Positions 8,218-16,132 of a stretch of 64,000 nt of DNA are shown here, piece by piece. The notes beneath the pieces are model-generated. The model did no database searches and was not told the DNA's origin. It was given only the letters and a program-made list of their open reading frames with translations. Location of the stretch: assembly GCA_019912965.1 (NCBI GenBank), contig JAIOHM010000158.1, forward strand, positions 62,001 through 126,000, in the 5' to 3' direction. Position 1 is the first letter of the stretch; each line of letters begins with the position of its first letter. Origin of the DNA: Anaerolineae bacterium. Lineage in GTDB: Bacteria > Chloroflexota > Anaerolineae > Aggregatilineales > Phototrophicaceae. Position numbers and translations under genes: made by a program.

Positions 8218-9008
8218 TCATGGGGATGCCACGCTCTCTACCAACTCCTTGATGTGAGGCGCTAAAACGTTCACCCACGTTCCGCCCTCAAGATGTTCTC
8301 CGTTCGGAATGGGGACGAAAGTTGCATTTGGTATAGCTTGTGCTGCCCTTTGTGCGAGCGCATAGCAGCTATCGTTCTCCCCCGCATAGAGCAAACACGG
8401 GAGCGTAATGTTCTTCAAAATCGACTCAAAATCCGGCTGCTCGAATTGGCGCAGCCAGGCAATTAATGCCCGCAGGTCATGCGTCAACAAGCGCGTTCTC
8501 ATGCGTGGCGATAAGGCAGGTAGATGAATACTCAAAATATACTGTTCCATGCCTGCTACGAAGTCCTGAGTCGTCTGCTGCTCAAGAGCCTGAATCTGTT
8601 CCTGCCGCCATGCCACTCGACTGGCACACTCATCATATGGATGCATACGCCGATGATTAGGGAGAAGAGCCGTTCTGGCGCGAACCTGGCAAGACCAAAC
8701 CCCGTAAGTCCTCCCGATGAATAGCCCATGTAATGTGCCTTCGCCACGCCCAGGTCATCTGGAACTGCCGCAATGTCACTGACCATCAACTCAAGCCGGT
8801 ACGCCTCTGGGTCATAAAGCTTATCGCTGTCGCCGTGTCCGCGAGCATCGACTAGGATGAGACGGAAGTCACTGCTCAGAGTCGTTACGTAATTTAGCTC
8901 GTACCAGATGTCGAGCGGAACATACTGACCATGTTGCAACACTAGCGGCGAGCCATCCCCTTCCACTTCATAGTGGATGCGTATTCCCTTATTCACAGCG
9001 TATGGCAT
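8218..9008 (-). pseudogene. Alpha/beta hydrolase split by a frameshift
   Basis: Two overlapping minus-strand frames make one alpha/beta hydrolase. The upstream half (from 9008) has LVLQHGQYVPLDIW, DARGHGDSD and the nucleophile elbow GYSSGG. The downstream half (to 8218) has LLYAGENDSCY (catalytic acid region) and NGEHLEGG (catalytic His). Frame changes at about 8647-8651: the frame reads IIGV, where restoring one G gives IIGGMHPYDECASR, the normal continuation. A single-base deletion, real or a sequencing error, explains it. If the base is restored the protein is about 264 residues and looks intact, with a Ser-Asp-His triad. Confidence 0.8.
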
Positions 9009-9067
9009 TTTCTAGCCTCCAATTAATGCCATTTCCAAAGAAGATTGTTTGCATGGCCTCCAAATGC

Positions 9068-9859
9068 CTATTTCCGCACATGCATCAAAACCGCTTCCAT
9101 CGGAAAGATCAGCCCTTCATGATTCACATACGACTGTAAAGCTGTCGTTATCTCGGTCAGCAATGCAAGTTGTGTGGCTTCATCAATTGCAGGCTGAATC
9201 AGTGCTCCGAAACCGTGAACGAACTCCTCGACAGAAGAAAAGTGCGCCTGGGCAGCAACTGTCTCTATGATCGCATCCTGGAAACCTGCTGTCTCAGCCA
9301 GGGAGCGCATCTGTGAAATATCCCCTAGCACAAACATGCCACGGATACTATTGCCTGATTCGATACCGGCATATCGTCCGAATCCTTCGGCTGCCACCAG
9401 AAAGCCGGGGTTGTCTTCGATTGAACCCCAAACTAGAACCAGAAGTTTTCCACCTGGCGCGAGAACTCGGTACATCTCCTGTAATCCTCTGACGCGATCT
9501 TCAAAGAACATCAGACCATGCTGGCAAGTCACAATATCAAACGCGCCATCCTGAAAAGGTAATTCAAGTGCATTTCCCAGCTGCCATTCAATGCCGATAT
9601 TTGGCAGTTTCGCTTGAGCAATTGCCAGCATTTCGGGATTGATGTCGTAACCGACGATCTGCCCATTATTCCCGTTGTGCTCAGCAAATAGATGGGTAAC
9701 GGCCCCCGTTCCGCAGGCAACATCCAAAATCCGCTTACCAGGTTTCAACTCCACCAGATCGACCAGCCGGTTTGCCCACGCACGCATTGTGGCAGGAACA
9801 AAATGCTCGTATATTTCTGGGAGCGTACCGGTCACTTTCCACTTCGCACTTTCGTTCAT
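9068..9859 (-). CDS. Class I SAM-dependent methyltransferase (UbiE/MenG-like)
   Basis: A 263-residue methyltransferase. Motif I is RILDVACGTGAVTHLF (about residues 43-58), motif II IVGYDINPEMLAIA, and the post-motif region FDIVTCQHGLMFFEDRVRGL. MYRVLAPGGKLLVLVW is the typical post-III segment. The N-terminus (PEIYEHFVPATMRAWANRLVD) resembles small-molecule or quinone methyltransferases. No substrate can be inferred from its neighbours, a hydrolase downstream and a VOC protein upstream. Confidence 0.88.
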   Translation of the reverse strand: MNESAKWKVTGTLPEIYEHFVPATMRAWANRLVDLVELKPGKRILDVACGTGAVTHLFAEHNGNNGQIVGYDINPEMLAIAQAKLPNIGIEWQLGNALELPFQDGAFDIVTCQHGLMFFEDRVRGLQEMYRVLAPGGKLLVLVWGSIEDNPGFLVAAEGFGRYAGIESGNSIRGMFVLGDISQMRSLAETAGFQDAIIETVAAQAHFSSVEEFVHGFGALIQPAIDEATQLALLTEITTALQSYVNHEGLIFPMEAVLMHVRK

Positions 9860-9950
9860 ACAGCCTCCAACGATTTTATTGACGAGAGTTGTTTCCGATA
9901 AACAGCCTGCGCGAGTGACCCTGTCGTTGAATAGCCAACTCGGTGTGCGA

Positions 9951-10068
9951 GTTTCGCCATCTTACCCCTATCGCCCCATCCCCGAATTCAAGGGAAGGAG
10001 GAGCAAGCCCCGCCTCTTGCGAGCTACCAGTCAAGGAAGAAAAGAAAAACTTGCACTCCAAGTTAGCT
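9951..10068. repeat. Intergenic repeat element, copy 1
   Basis: About 118 bp with a recurrence at 10557-10699. Shared blocks are GTT(T)CGCCAT, GGAGCAAG with CGCCTCTT a few bases on, then AAGAAAAGAAAAA and GTTAGCT at the end. The copies are diverged and differ in length. This looks like a family of small dispersed intergenic elements rather than coding sequence. Confidence 0.6.
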
Positions 10069-10466
10069 CATAAAAGATCACTCAAACCCATCGCAAATGC
10101 CAGAACGTGTCCATCCAGGTCAAGGCAGTATGCAACACTATGTCCCCAATCCCGGTCTGCAAGATCGCTCAAATTGTGTGCACCGGCATCGAGCGCTCTT
10201 TGGTGATATTGCACCGGATTGTCCACTATGAGATATATTTCCGCACGCAGCATATCTGCGGGTGCGAGAGGATTGGGAAGTCTATCGCCGAGTAACCGGA
10301 GAATGGCAGCTTTTGGCATCAGCCCTAACACAGCACCGCCGGTGAGTTCAAACTCGGTCATTCCAGGGGTATTCAGATGCGGCTCTTTGTTCAAAACAAC
10401 CTTATAAAATTCGGTACTTCTGTGCTGATCGTCTACATACATGATCGTCTGGCTTTTTAATATCAT
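10068..10466 (-). CDS. VOC (glyoxalase/bleomycin resistance/dioxygenase) superfamily protein
   Basis: A 132-residue single-domain VOC protein. It opens with ILKSQTIMYVDDQHRSTEFYKVVLNKEP, the usual first beta-alpha-beta, and closes with DRDWGHSVAYCLDLDGHVLAFA, where the conserved DPDGH-like segment is DLDGH. Members bind a metal and may act as lyases, isomerases, dioxygenases or antibiotic-binding proteins, and the function here is unknown. It is flanked on both sides by copies of the intergenic repeat. Confidence 0.82.
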   Translation of the reverse strand: MILKSQTIMYVDDQHRSTEFYKVVLNKEPHLNTPGMTEFELTGGAVLGLMPKAAILRLLGDRLPNPLAPADMLRAEIYLIVDNPVQYHQRALDAGAHNLSDLADRDWGHSVAYCLDLDGHVLAFAMGLSDLL

Positions 10467-10556
10467 GGAGGCATCCTTGTTACCTCATCATGGGAGGTAT
10501 TGCGTCTGGCTGGCTAAACAGGTGGGTGATCAAAATCATCGCTACCCCAATTGCAA

Positions 10557-10699
10557 GTTCGCCATTTTTCCCATATCCTCCCACCTGCGACGAGCGCACA
10601 GCGCTTTCCCCATTGCTGTGGAGAAAGGGGGAGCAAGACTCGCCTCTTACGAACGAGACGGCTAAGGGAGAAAAGAAAAAACCTGCCCACGGGTTAGCT
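10557..10699. repeat. Intergenic repeat element, copy 2
   Basis: About 143 bp, related to 9951-10068 by shared blocks: GTTCGCCAT, GGGGGAGCAAG, CGCCTCTTACGA, GGGAGAAAAGAAAAA and GGTTAGCT. Copies 1 and 2 bracket the VOC gene in the same orientation. Confidence 0.6.
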
Positions 10700-10710
10700 A
10701 ATATTGACCA

Positions 10711-11676
10711 TCAATAATCTCCTTTATCCGACATATTTTTGGACTTGCGCGCAAAAGTAAGATACAGCATGTACGAACTAATCTCCGTCAGATTTCCATC
10801 CGCTATCGCCTGCCGCACTGCAGTCGAATCCCCGGAGTTGTACAACCACTCCGCATCTTCTTCTGTGCCTCCGGCAGCACGCATCAGTTCGATATTCTGA
10901 GCTAACCCTTTCCGATCCGGGTCTGGCTCGTAGAGAGCTTTCAACAATTCGAGGTAAGCTGCCTGTTTGGGATGGCGGTATGGAGGAATCACGTGCAAAA
11001 CACGGTCATTGAGGCGCACATCAAATACGTCCAGTCCAGCGGCGGTAGCCAGCAATGGCACACGCACACCGAGATGGTCATCGCCACGACCCAGCGCCTG
11101 TTTGCCCTTTAGCAGCAAACGAGTGAGGCGAAACACCTTTTCATACCATGCGTCATCGCGCTTTTTATCCTGCGCACTGTTATAGACCGAAACCGGTCCG
11201 ACGCTGGTATACTCGGCTGCCATAAAGTTGCCATCGGGCTTTAACACACGCGCCATCTCGCGCACCACTGCTTCGGCATCATCAACATGGGTGAGTACCG
11301 TCTGGCACACAACTGCGTCGAACCGATTGTCTTCGTATTTCAACCGGTGTGCGTCTCCCTGCTCGAAGGTCACATTTGCCAGTTCTTTTTGCCTGGCGTA
11401 CTGTGCGGCGCTTTCCAGTGCGGCAGTTTCTATATCCAGCCCGGTGATATGGAGATCAGGGCGCAGTTCGGCTAATACGATAGAGAGTCCTCCATAACCA
11501 CAGCCCACATCGAGTACGTGTCCATGTTGTGGAATGTTCATCAATGGCAGCATGATGCGCTCGAAGTAGTCTGCATTGTAGAAGGTCTTGACCCGAAGCC
11601 GCAGGAAATTGGCTGTGTCTTCATCGGCCCAGATAGAGTTCGTTTTTGGGGAATTGCTTTGCGCCGTCATTGGCAT
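10711..11676 (-). CDS. Class I SAM-dependent methyltransferase
   Basis: A 321-residue methyltransferase with motif I HVLDVGCGYGGLSIVLAEL (about residues 53-71), acidic motif II GLDIETAALESAA, and FDAVVCQTVLTHVDDAEAVV followed by ARVLKPDGNFMAAEY. A C-terminal extension of about 130 residues is helical and reminiscent of small-molecule methyltransferases acting on polyketides or sterols. The second Met (11670) has AAGGG at better spacing than the first and may be the true start. No clear pathway neighbour. Confidence 0.87.
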   Translation of the reverse strand: MPMTAQSNSPKTNSIWADEDTANFLRLRVKTFYNADYFERIMLPLMNIPQHGHVLDVGCGYGGLSIVLAELRPDLHITGLDIETAALESAAQYARQKELANVTFEQGDAHRLKYEDNRFDAVVCQTVLTHVDDAEAVVREMARVLKPDGNFMAAEYTSVGPVSVYNSAQDKKRDDAWYEKVFRLTRLLLKGKQALGRGDDHLGVRVPLLATAAGLDVFDVRLNDRVLHVIPPYRHPKQAAYLELLKALYEPDPDRKGLAQNIELMRAAGGTEEDAEWLYNSGDSTAVRQAIADGNLTEISSYMLYLTFARKSKNMSDKGDY

Positions 11677-11744
11677 CCCTTTGGTCTCTGTGCTGCCTTA
11701 CCTATCTACATCGCTACCTCTTTAACATTACCGACCGATGAGTC

Positions 11745-12599
11745 TCAGGTCTGTAATGTTTTATCAAAGACCTTACTCAAACCTGCCTGAAAGGCCGGCG
11801 CGACTACCCCACAGTGCTTGCAGTGGGCAATGATCTGGTACATGAACTGGAATCCTGAATAATTCTGTTGTTTGATAGCGTTCACAAATGCCTCAATATG
11901 GGGCACATTGTAATCGTTGAGTTCTTGTTCACCGAACGCAAAATACAGTTGAACCGGAAGACTTTCATGCCGTGCGGCATATTCCCGTTCATTATGGCGA
12001 ATGAAGCCATTACTAAACGGAATATCCGGGCTGACCACCACATATCGTTGAAATAGTTCCGGTAGTTGAAACAGGGCATAGAGCACAAACAGACCGCCCC
12101 ACGAATGCCCCATCAGCGTCCTGTCGGTTGGGTTAGTCCGATAGGCCGCATCTATCATAGGGATCAATTCTTGATGGATAAATTGTAGAAAATGACCGCC
12201 GCCGCCGGATTCAACGCGATCCAGCCTAGGAAATAGCTCGCGCATAGCTTTCTCTGCATCTTCGTCAACAGCGGGCAAGAGATCGCGTGTGCGAAGCTGT
12301 ATGAACTGATCGAAAATATCTGGTAGAGAACCGCTGACGGGGTAGCCAATACCCACAATCAGCGCGTCCGGCAGTTCGTCGCAAAAAGGCACACGAAAGT
12401 TCATGGCGCGAACCATTTCCGTGACCATTCCAAAGTATAAATTCGCATCTAGCAGATAAATCACCGGGTAGGATTTATTGGGCTGGTCACGATAAGAGGG
12501 CGGCAAAGCGATGGATATGCAATATTCCTGACCAACCGCTGCTGACCGAACCTTTCGCATTTCTGTTTCGGGGATAGATACCATAGGAAATGTTGTCAT
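11745..12599 (-). CDS. Alpha/beta hydrolase, esterase D / enterochelin-esterase-like
   Basis: A 284-residue hydrolase of the putative-esterase family (PF00756). NKSYPVIYLLDANLYFGMV is the typical early strand, GHSWGGLFVLYAL the nucleophile elbow (GxSxGG), and VVVSPDIPFSNG the following strand. The region HCKHCGVV near the C-terminus may hold the catalytic His. Family members hydrolyse siderophore esters, formylglutathione or carbohydrate esters. No signal peptide is seen, so it is probably cytoplasmic. Confidence 0.85.
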   Translation of the reverse strand: MTTFPMVSIPETEMRKVRSAAVGQEYCISIALPPSYRDQPNKSYPVIYLLDANLYFGMVTEMVRAMNFRVPFCDELPDALIVGIGYPVSGSLPDIFDQFIQLRTRDLLPAVDEDAEKAMRELFPRLDRVESGGGGHFLQFIHQELIPMIDAAYRTNPTDRTLMGHSWGGLFVLYALFQLPELFQRYVVVSPDIPFSNGFIRHNEREYAARHESLPVQLYFAFGEQELNDYNVPHIEAFVNAIKQQNYSGFQFMYQIIAHCKHCGVVAPAFQAGLSKVFDKTLQT

Positions 12600-13086
12600 T
12601 TTATGCTCCTCAACACCACGCCGCAGATATTGACTCGAGGCTTAATAAACGCCATTTTGAGTGCAGAACGTTATCAGAGCGCGCAGCCCAAGCTTGGACT
12701 TTTTCAATCAGCGGCTTTGACACGATGTTCGATCTGCGGTTGTAGTAATCGTAACGAGAGGTGAATCTGCCTGAATACCTGCGTCAGCTCGCTCACCTCA
12801 TTGCCAATGCGACAAGCCGATTGCTGTGTGCCAACAAATCGGACGTGTCTGCTCGTCTTGCGTCGCGTCCCCCCCAGCACCATGATGTGCTGGTAAGGTG
12901 TGCCTGCCCACATGACAAAGGGTCGATCCAAATCGTCTTTATGAAGGAGAAGACAGCAGTCTCCCCATCCAAACGAATTCATTTTTTAGTGTGAATCCCC
13001 TCACCTTTCGTTGATTACTGGAGGGTCATCCAATCCGATGCTGAACCATCTTGCGGAAAACCCCTATCTACTCTGTGGTTATCACC
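12600..13086. other. Poorly coding interval of about 490 bp
   Basis: No well-supported gene was seen. A 92-codon minus-strand frame (12704-12982) and an overlapping plus-strand frame both lack recognisable motifs. The minus frame has a GGTGAGGGG stretch too far upstream to be a convincing ribosome site. Confidence 0.5.
12704..12982 (-). CDS. Doubtful small hypothetical ORF
   Basis: A 92-residue frame beginning MNSFGWGDCCLLLHKDDLDR and ending QPQIEHRVKAAD. It reads in the same direction as its neighbours and its composition is protein-like, but there is no recognisable domain and no good ribosome binding site. It could be a relic of a larger gene. Confidence 0.2.
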   Translation of the reverse strand: MNSFGWGDCCLLLHKDDLDRPFVMWAGTPYQHIMVLGGTRRKTSRHVRFVGTQQSACRIGNEVSELTQVFRQIHLSLRLLQPQIEHRVKAAD

Positions 13087-13596
13087 TCAAACTGCCTGTG
13101 GAGAAAGGTATGGTCGTCCCCGTACATGCTCGGCCCATTGCAGCAAATCCAACCCCTCATTGAGCGACCAGGCGCGTGCATCCAGAATGGACTGTACGAC
13201 GGGTGGGGACAGTTGCTCGACCATGATGGACAGTCCCTCGCAATCGCTGATGTGAAGCAGCATACTCCGCGCCAGTCGGACAGCCAGATGAACATCATCA
13301 TCGGTAAGTTGAGCCTGTTTGCTGAAAACATGCAGTTGCTTCATGACGCCGATCATCCAATCGTGATCGATGAGCAGAATCTCGATGTAGTCCGGTTCAA
13401 AAAATTGTGGCAAAGCTGGATACAGGGCCTCTTCCTCGTAGCGACAATGCGGCCCCGCGCAAACAATCGCTCGATGAATTAGATGGGCCAGGGCGGTAGT
13501 ATCGCGTCTTTGGAAAGCACTCATGATATCCAGAAAGGCATCGCGCAGCGTGCGATGTTCACCTCGAAAAACTTGTGCAAATTGGTCTGTAAGCAT
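13087..13596 (-). CDS. Hemerythrin domain protein
   Basis: A 169-residue four-helix protein with metal-ligand candidates H14 (GEHRTLRD), H50 and E54 (GPHCRYEEEALYP), H78 (IDHDWMIG) and H115 (LLHISDCEGLSIMVE). The pattern fits a diiron hemerythrin-like domain that binds oxygen or nitric oxide, or stores iron. AGGAA lies before the ATG. It is a paralogue of 15381-15884, with the metal residues at identical positions. The two genes flank a beta-helix surface protein gene in one orientation, so co-transcription is possible. Confidence 0.88.
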   Translation of the reverse strand: MLTDQFAQVFRGEHRTLRDAFLDIMSAFQRRDTTALAHLIHRAIVCAGPHCRYEEEALYPALPQFFEPDYIEILLIDHDWMIGVMKQLHVFSKQAQLTDDDVHLAVRLARSMLLHISDCEGLSIMVEQLSPPVVQSILDARAWSLNEGLDLLQWAEHVRGRPYLSPQAV

Positions 13597-13608
13597 GATT
13601 CATTCCTA

Positions 13609-15300
13609 TCATTCGTAAGCTCCCCGATCACAGATGGCGCTCCCATCGCCATCGCCGTCCACAGGCCGAGAATTGCCGAGATAGTCGTCAGGTGGACAGA
13701 CCGTATTGTCGCCTGTATCAATGGCTGGACTGTCCGGCATTAAGGCCATTCCATACTCAGGGCCAGAGGGCAGCCCGGCAAACCGAGGGTCCTGGCAGAG
13801 ATCGTGGCTGCCGGAAATGGTGTAGTCTCCGCTGACGCCGCACTCGATATTCTTGATGTTAAAGGCAAGATTGTAATCGGAGTCGAGTTTGAGATCCGCG
13901 CAGCCCTCCTGGTAGAAGAAAAACGCGATATCGGACGGGTCAAAAAAATCGGCATCGCCCACAAAGATGCTGTTCCGAACACGGAGGCTCTCTGAACCAT
14001 TGCACTGAAAGCCTTCACGCGGTCCCGCTCCCACCAACCCATCGCCCTGGCCGTAGATGGTGGAGTTCATAACGGAAATCTGCTCACCGCCGGTGTAGAC
14101 AATCTGAAGTGTGCTGCCAAGCGCCCGGCAGTGATCTACCCAATAGGTGAATGGCTGATCTTCAAAAAAGGCGCAGTTGCCGACCAGCACACTGTTGGTG
14201 ATTGTGGTCTGGCCGGTCACTTTGAGTTGGTTGCCCGCGTTGCCTTCGGCGCGAACTCGATTGAGGGTCACGCTTCCGCCCAGCGTGTGATAGAGCAAAT
14301 CGAGGCCGTCGGAGGTATTGTGCAGGAAAGCCGCGTCTTCGATGATCCAATCGCCTCCCGTTTCGCCTGTCCCCACGCCATCGCCGTAGCCTCCTGCCTC
14401 CTGCCCCCAGCAGCCCACTGGTTCACCCTCCGGGTAGGTTTCGCCGCAACCGTTCCATTCCACGATCCAGTGGCGGAAGATGAGCGTTCCGGCGTTGGAG
14501 TCGCCCTCGTTGTCCCACAAATCGCCATCCCAACCCACCGAGCCGTTCCCGGCAATCCGCACGTTCTCCACCGTCCAGTCAGTCAGCCGCCCGGCATGAA
14601 CCCCACCCGCCGCCAACCCGTGAATGTTGAGATTCCACAGATGAACATTGGCCGAGTCTTCGGCCTGAAGCCCATAGGCAGCCCAATCTCCATACGGCGG
14701 ATTGTCGCGTTCACAGGCAAGTTCACCGGTGTGGTTTTCGACACAACCGGAGTGGTCGGTAATTTCCAGACAAGCGATTTCCACATTGCTGGAATCGGTC
14801 AAATTCACGATAAACCAGGGACGACCCGTTCCCCATAGTTCAGGCGGAGTCGGGCATCCAGAATCCCAGCCTGCTCCCAAAATGCGGGTCGGATGGTCAG
14901 GGACGGGGCCACTCGGAATGGGAGGCATGAGGCAATCAAACGAGCCACTCTCATCGCAGATCTCTGCACCCGGTGCGCTGTAACCCATCGGATAATCCCC
15001 GGCAGCAATGATAAGCGTATCGCCCCCGGCGATACGCGGCGTGCCCCCCGGAGGTAAAGCTTGGAAAGGGTGATTCCAGGCACAGGCATGTTCAGTTCCG
15101 TTCCCTGGATAGGGTACATCAGTCAGCCCGATACACTGCTCGGCGCTGCCTCCATCCGGACGAACGTAATAAACCATACCTGCGCGTTGATGATGACTTC
15201 CACCGAGCAGTGCCGCGAAGATGCCTGACGAACCAGATACAGGCTTGACCAGGATAAGCACGAAGAAGTAGCCGGAAATGATCAGAATTGACAGTTTCAT
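13609..15300 (-). CDS. Secreted right-handed beta-helix repeat protein with a choice-of-anchor-type end
   Basis: A 563-residue exported protein. The ATG at 15300 is chosen because AGGAG precedes it and it begins a signal peptide (MKLSILIISGYFFVLILVKP); an upstream in-frame start would bury that signal. The body has repeated short beta-strand turns such as VHLWNLNIHGLAAGGV, WTVENVRIAGNGSVG and SVTLNRVRAEGNAGNQLKV, as in pectate-lyase-like parallel beta-helices. It ends SPAIDTGDNTVCP followed by NSRPVDGDGDGSAICDRGAYE, split here only for length, which matches the CDxGAYE end of choice-of-anchor Q-type surface proteins. No catalytic residues of polysaccharide lyases could be assigned. Confidence 0.85.
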   Translation of the reverse strand: MKLSILIISGYFFVLILVKPVSGSSGIFAALLGGSHHQRAGMVYYVRPDGGSAEQCIGLTDVPYPGNGTEHACAWNHPFQALPPGGTPRIAGGDTLIIAAGDYPMGYSAPGAEICDESGSFDCLMPPIPSGPVPDHPTRILGAGWDSGCPTPPELWGTGRPWFIVNLTDSSNVEIACLEITDHSGCVENHTGELACERDNPPYGDWAAYGLQAEDSANVHLWNLNIHGLAAGGVHAGRLTDWTVENVRIAGNGSVGWDGDLWDNEGDSNAGTLIFRHWIVEWNGCGETYPEGEPVGCWGQEAGGYGDGVGTGETGGDWIIEDAAFLHNTSDGLDLLYHTLGGSVTLNRVRAEGNAGNQLKVTGQTTITNSVLVGNCAFFEDQPFTYWVDHCRALGSTLQIVYTGGEQISVMNSTIYGQGDGLVGAGPREGFQCNGSESLRVRNSIFVGDADFFDPSDIAFFFYQEGCADLKLDSDYNLAFNIKNIECGVSGDYTISGSHDLCQDPRFAGLPSGPEYGMALMPDSPAIDTGDNTVCPPDDYLGNSRPVDGDGDGSAICDRGAYE

Positions 15301-15341
15301 GTCGGCACTCCTGTTGGCTGGCATGAATAGAGAAGCAAATG

Positions 15342-15367
15342 AAGTTCGCCCCGCGCGGGGCGAACTT
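15342..15367 (-). terminator. 26-bp perfect palindrome, likely terminator of the second hemerythrin gene
   Basis: A GC-rich perfect dyad centred at 15354/15355, with arms AAGTTCGCCCCGC and GCGGGGCGAACTT. It lies 14 bp past the hemerythrin stop codon and 42 bp before the beta-helix start codon. On the minus strand it is followed by TCATTTGCTTC, only modestly T-rich. It could also be an operator. Confidence 0.6.
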
Positions 15368-15380
15368 GCCATTCCTCTCA

Positions 15381-15884
15381 CTATCCAGGCATGATGATCG
15401 GGCGATTTCGTATTGTGCTTGCCCACAACATCAAATCTACACCTTCACTGAGTGATGCATCTCGACAGTCCAGAATGTGCTGCACAACCTGTGATGGCAA
15501 GCTCTCAACCATGATAGATAGTCCATCGCAATCGCTGACGTGCGGCAGGATGGTGCGGGTGAGACGAATCGTCTCCACAGTCTCTTCGTCGGTAAATTCG
15601 TTCTTTTGGGTAATTTCAATTAATCGTTTCGTCGTTCCGATGGCACGGTCATGATCTTCCAATAACTTTTGAACATACTCCTCGCCGAAAATCTCCACCA
15701 ACTCCGGATACATCGCTTCTTCTTCATACCGAAAGTGTGGGCCAGCACACATCACCATCTTGTGAAGGAGTAATTGAATGGAAGGTTTGTCTCGATTTTT
15801 GAATGCGTGAATCAGGTCGAACAGCACATCCCGCACTTTGCGGTGCTCTTCTCTAAAAACCTGGGTGAATTGATCGGCAAGCAT
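15381..15884 (-). CDS. Hemerythrin domain protein
   Basis: A 167-residue paralogue of the 13087-13596 protein with ligand candidates H14, H50, E54, H78 and H115 (EEHRKVRD, GPHFRYEEEAMYP, EDHDRAIG, ILPHVSDCDGLSIM). The ATG at 15884 is chosen because GGGAGGGG lies six bases upstream; a further in-frame Met 14 codons earlier lacks such a site. A perfect TGTGA-N6-TCACA dyad at 15952-15967 and a TATCGT -10-like element 21 bases beyond it suggest activation by a CRP/FNR-family protein, consistent with a role in oxygen or nitrosative stress. Confidence 0.9.
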   Translation of the reverse strand: MLADQFTQVFREEHRKVRDVLFDLIHAFKNRDKPSIQLLLHKMVMCAGPHFRYEEEAMYPELVEIFGEEYVQKLLEDHDRAIGTTKRLIEITQKNEFTDEETVETIRLTRTILPHVSDCDGLSIMVESLPSQVVQHILDCRDASLSEGVDLMLWASTIRNRPIIMPG

Positions 15885-15951
15885 TGTATCCCCTCCCACC
15901 AAGCACTTTTTCTCCTGAATTTTCACGATACGCTCCGGCCAGAAAATGCGC

Positions 15952-15967
15952 TGTGACTCAAGTCACA
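15952..15967 (-). promoter_or_regulatory. CRP/FNR-type perfect palindrome upstream of hemerythrin gene
   Basis: TGTGACTCAAGTCACA is a perfect TGTGA-N6-TCACA dyad, the consensus of CRP-like and HcpR-like regulators. On the minus strand it is followed by GCGCATTTTC and then TATCGT after 21 bases, which would centre the dyad at about -41.5. Confidence 0.75.
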
Positions 15968-16132
15968 AGCTCACCCTTGAAGTTATTGACCAGATCACTG
16001 GAGCATCAAAATGAAATACCTGAGGTGTTTGGAGAGTTGAGCTGCGGTTGTCGAATAACAGCCGTGAAACGACTGACGATAAATGATCCCAGATATGAGG
16101 TATTTTGAAAGCGGGATTTTATGTTTACGGGA

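Noticed and set aside
9890..9930. Fifth CRP/FNR-type site (GTGACCCTGTCG) upstream of the methyltransferase gene
   Set aside because: Only one half-site matches well and the second half lacks TCAC, so it was not counted with the other four.
12761..12994. Plus-strand ORF in the poorly coding interval
   Set aside because: No ribosome site, no recognisable motif, and it overlaps an equally weak minus-strand frame.
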